Assembly: GCF_000425945.1 (NCBI RefSeq)
Contig: NZ_AUEK01000019.1
Coordinates: forward strand, 1-61,900
Direction: 5' to 3'
DNA: 61,900 bases
From: Candidatus Solirubrobacter pratensis
GTDB taxonomy: Bacteria; Actinomycetota; Thermoleophilia; Solirubrobacterales; Solirubrobacteraceae
Under the pieces are notes generated by a model, which was not told the DNA's origin, ran no database searches, and was given only the letters and a program-made list of their open reading frames with translations. A program made the position numbers and the translations under genes. Of the stretch, positions 35,794 to 43,527 are shown piece by piece (position 1 is the stretch's first letter; every line of letters starts with the position of its first letter).

Positions 35794-36446
35794 CGGTCCT
35801 GCGCACGCTCGCCGAGCAGACCGATCCGCGCCACACGGCGCTGCTCGTGATCGACGTACAGAACGACTTCTGTCACGAGGACGGCGGCATCGCGCGCCGC
35901 GGCGGCGACCTGCGGCGGGTCCGGGAGCTCGTGGTCCCACGACTTGCGGAGCTGATCCGCACCGCCGCCGACGCGGGCGTGTTCATCGTGCTCGCGCGCA
36001 TCGTGCAATCGCCGGCGACCAACTCGGAAGCATGGGAGGCGCTGGAGCCGGCCGACGGCGACCGCCTGGTCGTCGAGGACAGCTGGGGGGCCGAGTACTA
36101 CCCGGGGCTGCCGCTCGAGCACGCCGATCTCGAGCTGGTCAAGCACCGCCACAGCGCGTTCGCGGCGACCGGACTCGACCGGATCCTGCGCTCGCGCGGC
36201 ATCCGCTCGGTGGTGATCGGCGGCGTCGCGACGCACGTCTGCGTGGAGGGCACTGCGCGCGAGGCGGCCGACCGCGACTACTACGTGACCGTGGTCGAGG
36301 ACGCCACGGGCGCGGCGTTCTCACACTTGCACGAGACGAGCCTCGAGAACATGCGGCGCTACTTCGGACGGGTGGAGACGTGCGCCGCCGTGACGTCCGT
36401 GTGGACGGCGCTTGCCGTCGCCGAATCAGAGGAGATCCTTTCGTGA
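35790..36446 (+). CDS. Isochorismatase-like cysteine hydrolase (amidase type)
   Basis: 218 residues with the full catalytic triad of the family: Asp22 in 'LLVIDVQNDFCHE', Lys118 in 'LVKHRHSAF' and Cys151 in 'GGVATHVCVEGTAREA'. Relatives include N-carbamoylsarcosine amidase, nicotinamidase, biuret hydrolase and peroxyureidoacrylate amidase. 'EDGGIARRGGDLRRV' and 'TNSEAWEALEP' are closest in style to ureido/carbamoyl hydrolases (inference). Start ATGA overlaps the M24 gene. It would release ammonia or CO2 plus ammonia from an amide or carbamoyl intermediate. Confidence 0.9.
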   Translation: MTVLRTLAEQTDPRHTALLVIDVQNDFCHEDGGIARRGGDLRRVRELVVPRLAELIRTAADAGVFIVLARIVQSPATNSEAWEALEPADGDRLVVEDSWGAEYYPGLPLEHADLELVKHRHSAFAATGLDRILRSRGIRSVVIGGVATHVCVEGTAREAADRDYYVTVVEDATGAAFSHLHETSLENMRRYFGRVETCAAVTSVWTALAVAESEEILS

Positions 36447-37357
36447 GCTATCAGCCCCGTATCGACCTTTCCGGCAAGCGCGTCGCCGTGCTCGCGGGCG
36501 ACGAGCGCATGCTCGAGATCATGCGGCTCGCGCGCAGCGCCGGCGCGACCGTGACGGCGTTCGCATCCGCGCCCGGCGCCGAGGAGGCCAGCGGCGCGCC
36601 GGTCGCGGCCTCGCTCGAGGAGGCGCTCGCCGACGCCCACCTGATCGTCAACCCGGTTCCCGGCCTGGGTCCCGACGACTCGCTGTGGACGCCGCACCGC
36701 GCTGAGCCGGTCCACCTGACGAGCGCGGCGCTTGCTATGGCGGCGCCCGGCGCGCACATGTACATGGGCCGCGTCACGGCCGGGATCGAGGCGCTGTGCG
36801 AGCCGACCGGCGTGACGCCCGTGGCTCACGGCGACGACGACGTCGAAGCGTTGCTGCACGCGATCCCGACGGCCGAGGGCGCGGTCCACCACGCGATCGC
36901 GCTGAGCGATATCACGATCATGGGCTCGCGCTGCCTCTGCACCGGCTTCGGGCGCGTCGGGCAGTCGATGGCGCTGCTGCTGCGCGGCATGGGCGCCGAC
37001 GTCACGCTCTGCGCGCGCAACGAGTCCCAGCGCGCCCGCGCCACGGGCTTCGGTCTGAAGGCGCTCCCGCTGGACGAGCTCGCGGCGCAGCTGGCGCAGG
37101 CGGATTTCTGCTTTCAGTCGGCGCCGGGGCTGGACGGCTACATCCTCGACCGCGAGCGGCTCGAGCAGGCCAACCCGCGGATCGTGATCATCGAGCTGTC
37201 GTCACCGCCGTCAGGGACCGATCTGGAGGCAGCGGAGGAGCTCGGCTTGACGGCGATGTGGGCGCGCGGGCAGGCCGGGAGCGCGCCCCGGACCGCGGGC
37301 GCTGACGAATGGCAGGTGATCGAGCGCATGTACGCGGAGTCGCTCGCCCATGCCTGA
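36443..37357 (+). CDS. Dipicolinate synthase subunit A (DpaA/SpoVFA)-like dehydrogenase
   Basis: 304 residues. The N-terminal domain has 'VAVLAGDERMLEIMRLA' (SpoVFA: Gly-Gly-Asp-x-Arg), a middle signature 'HAIPTAEGAVHHAIALS' (141 onward, typical of DpaA), and the NAD(P)-binding fold 'CTGFGRVGQSMALLLRGMGA' (167-186) with 'VTLCARNESQRARATGFG'. 'VIIELSSPPSGTD' follows. DpaA with DpaB makes the spore compound dipicolinate; no DpaB homologue is encoded here and the organism is not an endospore former (inference). It may oxidise or reduce a cyclic imine or enol intermediate. GTG start 36443 overlaps by GTGA; AGAGGAG upstream. Confidence 0.8.
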   Translation: MSYQPRIDLSGKRVAVLAGDERMLEIMRLARSAGATVTAFASAPGAEEASGAPVAASLEEALADAHLIVNPVPGLGPDDSLWTPHRAEPVHLTSAALAMAAPGAHMYMGRVTAGIEALCEPTGVTPVAHGDDDVEALLHAIPTAEGAVHHAIALSDITIMGSRCLCTGFGRVGQSMALLLRGMGADVTLCARNESQRARATGFGLKALPLDELAAQLAQADFCFQSAPGLDGYILDRERLEQANPRIVIIELSSPPSGTDLEAAEELGLTAMWARGQAGSAPRTAGADEWQVIERMYAESLAHA

Positions 37358-39008
37358 CGTCGTCGCCGAGGTCGACGCCGATGTGCTCGTCGTCGGCGGC
37401 GGGCTCGCGGCGCTGCGCTGCGCGCTCGACGCACGCCGCAGCGGGGCGCGCGTCGCGGTGGCCGTGAAGGGGCGGCTCGGGCGAAGCGGCTCCTCGGCGA
37501 TGACCTCGGCGGGCTACTCGGCGGTCGTCGACGCGCCGGATGAGCCGGCGCTGCACGTGACCGACACGCTGACCGGCGGGCGGGGCCTCAACGACGCGCG
37601 GCTGGTCGACGTGATGGCCAGCGAGGCGCCCGCGCGTCTGCGCGAGCTCGTCGCGCTCGGCGCGCCGCTGGCGCTCGAGCAGGACGGGAGCTGGGTCGTG
37701 CATCCGAGCGGCGATCACAGCATCGCGCGGACCGTCGTGGCCGCGAGCTTCCGCGGCCTGGACTTCACGCTGCCGCTCGCCGCCGAGGTCGAGCGGATCG
37801 GGTGCACGGTGCTCGAGCGCACGATGGTGCTGGACGTGCTCGGGGACGGCTGTGACGTGTATGGAGCGGTCGCCGTGCGCCGCGGCGACGACCCCGGGCT
37901 GGTCGTCGTGCGCGCGCCGGCGGTCGTGCTGGCGACCGGCGGCGCGGGGCAGCTGTTCTCGGTCTCGTCGAACCCGAGCGACGTGACCGGCGACGGGTAC
38001 GCGATCGCGCTGCGCGCGGGCTGTGCGCTGCGCGACATGGAGTTCATCCAGTTCTACCCCTGGCGCTGCATCGTCCCGTTCGAGCAAGGGCGGATGCCGA
38101 TCCAGCCGTCGACGTTCGTCTTCGGAGCGCGCCTGCTCAACGCACGCGGCGAGCGGTTCATGCGCGACTGGGACCCGGAGCGCATCGAGGCGACCACGCG
38201 TGACGTCGCGGCGCGCGCGATCTACGAGCAGATCCGCACCGGCGCAGCGGTTCGCGGAGGCGTTCGGCTCGATCTGACGCACGTGTCCGACGCGGACTGG
38301 CGGCGGTCGAATCCGCGGCCTGCCGACTGGTTCGACAAGCGCGGGCTCGACGTGCGTGAACAGGAGCTCATCATCGCGCCCGAGGGGCATTTCTTCATGG
38401 GTGGGGTGGTCGTCGATGAGCACGGACGCTCGAGCGTCGGTGGGCTGTTCGCGGCCGGCGAGACCGCCGGTGGCGTGCACGGAGCCAACCGGCTGGATTC
38501 CAACGCGATCCCTGAGACGCAGGTCTTCGGCGCCCGCGCCGGCCGTGCCGCGGCCGCGTGGGCGGCCGGGGCCGAGCGCCGCGACGTCGACGACGCGCTG
38601 GGGGATTGGCGGGCTGCGCACGCAAGCTCCGGCGGCGCGATGTGGTCGGCGGCCGACTACCAGGCGCGTCGCCGGCGCCTACAGGAGGTCGCGTGGGACG
38701 CGCTGGGCATCGTGCGCGAGGGCGGGCGGCTCTCGGCGGGGCTGGCCGAGCTGGCCGAGCTGCGGGAGGCCCTCGGCGCGTCGGCCCCCGCGGACGCCGC
38801 GGCCGCACTCGCGCGGGCGGAGCTCGACGACCTCCTGCTGGTCGGTGCGGCCTGTATGACCGCGGCGCTTCAGCGCGCCGAGAGCCGCGGCGCGCACTTC
38901 CGCAGCGACTATCCCGAGCGCGACGACGCGCGGTGGCAGCGGGCCCTGGTGCTGCGAGGCCGTGACGCCGAAGCGCTGCGGGCGGCGACAGAGGAGGTGG
39001 CGACGTGA
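37350..39008 (+). CDS. FAD-dependent dehydrogenase/reductase of the SdhA/FrdA-NadB family
   Basis: 552 residues. 'ADVLVVGGGLAALRCALDA' binds FAD. 'GRSGSSAMTSAGYSAVVD' is the covalent-flavin/active-site Ser-Ser region; the family's His before Ser is not seen, so FAD is probably non-covalent. 'VVLATGGAGQLFSVSSNP', 'FIQFYPWRC', 'EGHFFMGGVVVDEHGRSSV' and 'LFAAGETAGGVHGANRLDSN' are the family landmarks. Such proteins oxidise succinate-, aspartate- or cyclohexene-type C-C or C-N bonds. Overlaps the preceding gene by eight bases and the next by GTGA. Likely a desaturating or imine-forming step whose product RidA could handle. Confidence 0.9.
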   Translation: MPDVVAEVDADVLVVGGGLAALRCALDARRSGARVAVAVKGRLGRSGSSAMTSAGYSAVVDAPDEPALHVTDTLTGGRGLNDARLVDVMASEAPARLRELVALGAPLALEQDGSWVVHPSGDHSIARTVVAASFRGLDFTLPLAAEVERIGCTVLERTMVLDVLGDGCDVYGAVAVRRGDDPGLVVVRAPAVVLATGGAGQLFSVSSNPSDVTGDGYAIALRAGCALRDMEFIQFYPWRCIVPFEQGRMPIQPSTFVFGARLLNARGERFMRDWDPERIEATTRDVAARAIYEQIRTGAAVRGGVRLDLTHVSDADWRRSNPRPADWFDKRGLDVREQELIIAPEGHFFMGGVVVDEHGRSSVGGLFAAGETAGGVHGANRLDSNAIPETQVFGARAGRAAAAWAAGAERRDVDDALGDWRAAHASSGGAMWSAADYQARRRRLQEVAWDALGIVREGGRLSAGLAELAELREALGASAPADAAAALARAELDDLLLVGAACMTAALQRAESRGAHFRSDYPERDDARWQRALVLRGRDAEALRAATEEVAT

Positions 39009-39814
39009 GCACGATCAGCGCACCCGCGGACGCTCGCCGACTGACCCTGGACGGCGTCTACAAGGTCTATGTCAGCCGCGGCGAGTCGCTGCTGGCCGTT
39101 CGCGACGTGTCGCTGGACATCCAGCCCGGCGAGTTCGTCGCGTTCCTCGGCCCGAGCGGCTGCGGCAAGTCGACGGTGCTCAACATGCTGGCCGGGCTCG
39201 AGCGCGTGACCGACGGGCGCGTGCTCCAGGGCGACCGGGCCATCCAGGGCGTCAACACCGGCGTCGGCTACATCACGCAGGACGACAACCTGCTGCCGTG
39301 GCGGACGCTGCTCGACAACGTCGCGTTCCCGCTGGAGTTGCGCGGCGTGGGTCGCAGCGAGCGGCGCGAGCAGGCGCACGCGCTCTTGCGGTCGGTCGGT
39401 CTGGAGGGCTTCGAGCGCGCGTATCCGTACGAGCTCTCCGGCGGCATGCGCAAGCGCGGCGCGATCGCCCGCACGCTGCTGGTCGACGAGCCGGTGATCC
39501 TCATGGACGAGCCGTTCGGACCGCTGGACGCGCAGACCCGCCTGCTGCTGCAGGATGAGCTGCTGCGCCTGTGGAGCGGCAGCGGCAAGACGATCGTCTT
39601 CGTCACGCACGACCTTGTCGAGGCGATCGCGCTGGCGGACCGGATCGTGATCTTCACATCCGTGCCCGGAACGATCAAGAGCGTTCACCGCATCGGCATT
39701 CCTCGCCCCAGGGACGTGTTCCACATCTACGAGACCGATGGCTTCAGCGAGCTGTTCGACGTGCTGTGGGCCGAGCTGCGCGAGGAGATCACCAAGGCGC
39801 GGGCGCGCCACTAG
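39005..39814 (+). CDS. ABC transporter ATP-binding protein (SsuB/TauB/NrtD type)
   Basis: 269 residues. Walker A 'FLGPSGCGKSTVLNMLAG', Q-loop 'YITQDDNLLPWRTLLDNVAF', signature 'YELSGGMRKRGAIARTL', Walker B 'VILMDEPFGPLDAQTR' and switch 'VFVTHDLVEAIALADRI'. The signature Gly-Gly-Met rather than Gly-Gly-Gln is common in this subfamily. GTG 39005 overlaps the flavoprotein stop. It energises uptake together with the permease 10 bp downstream and the lipoprotein at 33545. Confidence 0.95.
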   Translation: MSTISAPADARRLTLDGVYKVYVSRGESLLAVRDVSLDIQPGEFVAFLGPSGCGKSTVLNMLAGLERVTDGRVLQGDRAIQGVNTGVGYITQDDNLLPWRTLLDNVAFPLELRGVGRSERREQAHALLRSVGLEGFERAYPYELSGGMRKRGAIARTLLVDEPVILMDEPFGPLDAQTRLLLQDELLRLWSGSGKTIVFVTHDLVEAIALADRIVIFTSVPGTIKSVHRIGIPRPRDVFHIYETDGFSELFDVLWAELREEITKARARH

Positions 39815-39823
39815 CGAGGAGCC

Positions 39824-40702
39824 ATGTCCGAGACCCACACCGAGCCGCTCCCGGACCTCGCCGGGCGCCAGGCGCGCGTCGACGAGGACCGCCTCCAGCG
39901 CGACGAGCTCGCGCGATCGCGTCGTGCCCGCCGGCGCAGCACGACCTGGACGCTGACCTGGCGGCTGGTTCTGCTGGGAGCTCTGCTGGTCGGCTGGTAC
40001 GTGGCGTCCGGCCGCCTCGTCGACAGCCTGTTCGCCTCCAACCCCGTCGACGTCGGCAAGGCCTTCGGCGACGAGGTCTCCAGCGGCCAGCTCTGGTATC
40101 ACCTCCGCTACACGCTGCTCGAGGTCGCCGTCGGCTACTGCGCCGGCACCGCGATCGCGCTCGCACTGGCCGGCACGTTGTCGATCTTCCCGACCGCGCA
40201 CCGCGTGCTGCATCCGTTCCTGATGGCCTTCTACGCGATCCCGAAGATCGCGATCGCGCCGCTGATGATCATGTGGTTCGGCCTCGGCCTGACGCCGAAG
40301 TTCCTGCTGTCCGGCATCTTCGTGTTCTTCGTGGTGTTCATGAACACCCTCGCCGGGCTGCGGTCGGTCTCGCCGAGCCTGATCAACGTGGCCCGCGTGA
40401 TGGGTGCAAGTCGCCCGCAGCTGCTGCTCAAGGTCGTGTTTCCGTCGGCGATCCCGAACGTGCTCACGGCCATGCGAATCACCGTGCCGGAGGCGATGGT
40501 CGGCGCGATCGTCGGAGAGTTCATCGCCGGCAATCACGGCATCGGCTACCTGATCAACTCGGCGTCGAACCAGTACAACACCGCCGCCGTGTTCGCCGGG
40601 ATCATCGCGATCCTGGTGGTGGTCCTGATCATGGACACGCTCGTGACGCTGCTGGAGCGGCGGCTGATGCGTTGGCGTCCCCCAAGCCCCACCGAGCGCT
40701 GA
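39824..40702 (+). CDS. ABC transporter permease (SsuC/TauC type)
   Basis: 292 residues. A polar N-terminus of ~40, then about six TM helices. The coupling (EAA) loop is 'INVARVMGASRPQLLLKVVF' followed by 'PSAIPNVLTAMRI'. 'AFYAIPKIAIAPLMIMWFGL' is the conserved Pro-Lys helix. GAGGAG lies just before ATG 39824. One permease gene implies a homodimeric channel. Confidence 0.95.
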   Translation: MSETHTEPLPDLAGRQARVDEDRLQRDELARSRRARRRSTTWTLTWRLVLLGALLVGWYVASGRLVDSLFASNPVDVGKAFGDEVSSGQLWYHLRYTLLEVAVGYCAGTAIALALAGTLSIFPTAHRVLHPFLMAFYAIPKIAIAPLMIMWFGLGLTPKFLLSGIFVFFVVFMNTLAGLRSVSPSLINVARVMGASRPQLLLKVVFPSAIPNVLTAMRITVPEAMVGAIVGEFIAGNHGIGYLINSASNQYNTAAVFAGIIAILVVVLIMDTLVTLLERRLMRWRPPSPTER

Positions 40703-41883
40703 TGGAGGAGCTGCTCGAGCTGCTGCGAATCCGCAGCGTGGCCGGCGAGCCCGCAGAACTGCGCCGCGCGGTCGACTGGGTCTGCGACTACGTCGAACGC
40801 CATGGCGGCGTGACCGAGCGCCGCGCGGTCGGCGACGTCCCGCTCGGCGTCACCACGCTGCGCGCGAGCAGCGGCGCAGCGAAGGCCCCGACCATCCTCT
40901 GCTACGGCCACGTCGACGTCCAGTCCGCCGGTCCGCTCGACGCGTGGGACAGCGACCCGTTCGAGCCCGTCGTGCGAGACGGCTGGCTGATCGCGCGCGG
41001 CGCGGCCGACGACAAGGGCCCGTTCTTCGTGCTCGTTCGCGCCGCCGCGGAGCTGGCGGCGGCGGGGCGGCTCCCGGTGGATGTCCGGATCGTCTGCGAC
41101 ACCGAGGAGGAGACCGGTGGCCGCACGGCGGTCGAGCTGCTGCGCACCGACCCGACGCCGATCGACGCGTGCGTGATCTTCGACGTTGCGATGCTCGGTC
41201 CCGCTCGCCCGGTCGCGGTGCTCGGCACGCGCGGCATCGCGTCGCTGCATGTCGCCGTGCGCACGGCGGCGGCCGACCTGCACAGCGGAACATACGGGGG
41301 CCTCGCGGCCAACGCCGCCAATGTGCTCGTGCGGATGCTGGCCGCAGTGCTGCCCTTGCCGACCCCACTGCGGGCGGGCACACCGGCGGGCTCGACGTGG
41401 CAGCCGGCGCTCGACGTGCACGGCCTACGCGCCGGGGTCACCGGCGAGGAGCGCAACGTCGTGCTGTCGCAGGCAGAGGCGGTCCTGTCGGTGCGCGTCG
41501 TGCCGGGGCAGGACGTCGACGCGGTCGGCGACGCGCTCGAGCGGCTGCTGCGCGAGGCGGCGCCGGGCGACGCCGAGGTGACGATCCGGACCGGGTCGCG
41601 AACGCCGCCCGCCGGCCCTATGGATCCCACGGGCGAGGCGCTCGCACTCGGGCTCGATGCCCTCGAGCGCGGCTTCGGGGCGCGGCCCGCGCTGGTGCAG
41701 AGCGGCGGCTCGCTGCCGATCCTCGCCGCGCTCGGGGAGCGCTCGATCCCGACGCTGCTGAGTGGCATCGACGTGCCCGACGGAAACATCCACGGGCCGG
41801 GCGAGCGGTTGCGTGTGGCGCACCTCGACCTCGGCGCGGCGGCCGCCGAGGCGCTCTTCACGTCCTGGGCCGAACTGGCATGA
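40702..41883 (+). CDS. M20-family metallopeptidase/deacylase
   Basis: 393 residues. The di-zinc site is complete: His70/Asp72 in 'LCYGHVDVQ', Asp103 in 'ARGAADDKGPFFV', Glu135-Glu136 in 'CDTEEETGG', Asp near 'VIFDVAML', and a C-terminal His in 'NIHGPGERL'. The dimerisation domain lies at about 185-290. 'WDSDPFEPVVRDGWLIARG' is typical of dipeptidase/carnosinase-like members. It hydrolyses an N-acyl or peptide bond; in this operon it probably removes an acyl or amino-acid group from the imported compound. TGATG overlap with the permease. Confidence 0.92.
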   Translation: MEELLELLRIRSVAGEPAELRRAVDWVCDYVERHGGVTERRAVGDVPLGVTTLRASSGAAKAPTILCYGHVDVQSAGPLDAWDSDPFEPVVRDGWLIARGAADDKGPFFVLVRAAAELAAAGRLPVDVRIVCDTEEETGGRTAVELLRTDPTPIDACVIFDVAMLGPARPVAVLGTRGIASLHVAVRTAAADLHSGTYGGLAANAANVLVRMLAAVLPLPTPLRAGTPAGSTWQPALDVHGLRAGVTGEERNVVLSQAEAVLSVRVVPGQDVDAVGDALERLLREAAPGDAEVTIRTGSRTPPAGPMDPTGEALALGLDALERGFGARPALVQSGGSLPILAALGERSIPTLLSGIDVPDGNIHGPGERLRVAHLDLGAAAAEALFTSWAELA

Positions 41884-42254
41884 GGCGGGCGGTCAGCACC
41901 AACGAGGCGCCGCCGCCGGCGGGCAGCTACTCGCAAGCGGTCCGATGGGGCGACCTGTTGCTGATCTCAGGCCAGACGCCACGCCGGACGAACGGCGAGC
42001 GAATGAGCGGTCCGTTCCGCGACCAGGCCGAACAGACCTACGCGAACGTCCGCGCTCTGGCACGGGCCGGGGGCGCGACCATGGATGACGCGCTCCGCGT
42101 GACCGTGTACCTCCAGGACCACGGCGACTCCGCAGAGGCCGATGCGGCGTTCGCGGCGGCCTTCCCCGAGCCCCGGCCCGCGCGCACCACGATCGTGTGC
42201 GCGATCCCGTTCGCGATCGAGGTCGACGCGATCTTCGGGATCCGGGCCTCTTAG
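41880..42254 (+). CDS. RidA family protein (imine/enamine deaminase)
   Basis: 124 residues of the YjgF/RidA fold: 'PPPAGSYSQAVRWGDLLLIS' with the ligand Ser-Tyr-Ser-Gln, 'GPFRDQAEQTYANVRALARA', 'ALRVTVYLQDH' and 'RPARTTIVCAIPFAIEVDAI'. The canonical Arg105 (in the pattern P-x-R) is present as 'PARTT'. RidA hydrolyses reactive 2-aminoacrylate-type imines; related subfamilies act in specific catabolic pathways such as pyrimidine (RutC) degradation. Last gene of the operon; ATGA overlap with M20. It supports the view that a flavin- or PLP-generated imine is an intermediate. Confidence 0.92.
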   Translation: MRRAVSTNEAPPPAGSYSQAVRWGDLLLISGQTPRRTNGERMSGPFRDQAEQTYANVRALARAGGATMDDALRVTVYLQDHGDSAEADAAFAAAFPEPRPARTTIVCAIPFAIEVDAIFGIRAS

Positions 42255-42444
42255 CGGCGTCGCTACCTCACACAGCGGGGCCGCGCTGCACGACCTGCGC
42301 GGCATGACCAGGCGCCGACTCTGCCTGTTCCACCCGCGCGCCGCGATCGAGACCTCGCGCGCGACTCGGCACCTGGCAGCGTACCTTGCGCCCACTAGAT
42401 TGCGCCCGTCCAAGTGGTTCACCGTTCCTAAGGTGGGGAGCCAC

Positions 42445-42645
42445 ATGGCACGGATGGTCATCGTCGTCGTTCTCGCCGGTCTCGGCCTGTTCGCACCCGC
42501 CGCGAACGCGCGGCCACTTGACGTCCCGGTCGCCCACGCGTCGGCGACGTGCGCGGACTACCCGAACCAGGCGGCGGCCCAGCGCGCGGCCGACACGCGC
42601 GACGGCGACGGCGACGGGATCTCCTGCGTTATCTCCCCTCGGTAA
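42445..42645 (+). CDS. Small secreted Excalibur (calcium-binding) domain protein
   Basis: 66 residues: signal peptide ('MVIVVVLAGLGLFAPAANA', cleavage near residue 23), then the Excalibur domain 'CADYPNQAAAQRAADTRDGD' with its Asp-x-Asp-x-Asp-Gly calcium loop ending 'GDGISC'. The domain pairs two Cys as in other members. GGTGGGGAG lies just before ATG 42445. The stop TAA 42643 is in the same frame as the NucA/NucB remnant that starts 15 bases later, so the two could once have been one protein or a readthrough fusion. Confidence 0.8.
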   Translation: MARMVIVVVLAGLGLFAPAANARPLDVPVAHASATCADYPNQAAAQRAADTRDGDGDGISCVISPR

Positions 42646-42660
42646 TCGGGCGTAGCTGGC

Positions 42661-42959
42661 GTGGCGGCGATCCGCGGCGGCTCGCCGTCGATCCTCGTGC
42701 TCAACCGAGCCGGCGCCGACGCGCGCCGTGACCGCCTGCACGAACGCTGGCCGACGCGCGCCGGCCGGGACCGCGACGAGTATCCGCCCGCGGTCGGCTG
42801 CGGGCGCGGCAAGGACCTGGTGCGCGGGAGCAACCCGCGCGGCTGGATGGCCGACGTCGCGTACGTGCCGAGCGCGGAGATCGCAGCCACGGCTCGGTGC
42901 TCGGGATCAAGCTGCGCCGCTTCTGCGACGGCACCAAGTTCCGCTACGTCTTCTACTAG
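42661..42959 (+). pseudogene. NucA/NucB-type secreted deoxyribonuclease, remnant copy 1
   Basis: 'SPSILVLNRAGADARRDRLH', 'WPTRAGRDRDEYPPAVGCGR' and 'VAYVPSAE' match the NucA/NucB DNase domain (Asp-Arg-Asp-Glu-Tyr-Pro-Pro active-site region). A one-base loss near 42885 shifts the end, 'RSHGSVLGIKLRRFCDG' with 'FRYVFY', into another frame before TAG 42957. The N-terminal signal is absent unless the preceding Excalibur gene supplies it. A shorter second copy lies at 54160-54343. Confidence 0.75.
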
Positions 42960-43527
42960 TACCGCTTCACGGAGGTTCGTTCAGGCGCCGGCGAGCCGGC
43001 CGCGCTGATGGAGCGATCACGGCGATGTCCTCCTCGCCGGTGAAGAACCCGGGCAGCGCCACGGGTCGGTTGAGTGGCGACTATCGCAAGACGTCGTCCA
43101 GGAAGTCGTACAAGGCGTCGACGCGCTCGACGTCGTTATCGCTCGGAGCCGCGATGCCGGCGGTGGCGACTGCGGCGAGCTGCTGCGCTGCGACCGGATC
43201 ATGCTCGGCGTAGGTGCGAACTCCGCGGCGGCCTTCACCGCGGCCCGCGCTGCGCCAGCGCACGGCGACCACGATCTTGGCAGCAGAATCCGCGGGCGGC
43301 TCTCGATCCGTCGCCGTTCTCGTCCAGCCAGCGCACCTGCAACCTGGTGGCGACCGGGATCACCAGCGTGGCGATCAGGATGTTGTCGACGACGAAATGA
43401 ATCGCGGAACGCTACGCCGCGGTGTGTGCGCGGTAGTCACGCGCGTTCTCAGCGGCGGGGTGGACAGCGGCGGGGTGTTTTGCGAAGGTTCGCATACCGG
43501 GCACATGACCGCAGTACGAGCAGCCAG
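42960..43527 (+). other. Gene-free stretch upstream of operon B
   Basis: The minus strand carries a short plausible tail 'VERVDALYDFLDDVLR' (stop 43081) and another open piece near 43280-43400. Neither has a start or recognisable family, so they look like remnants. The promoter of the aminotransferase operon should lie near 43450-43527. No operator palindrome was recognised. Confidence 0.4.
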
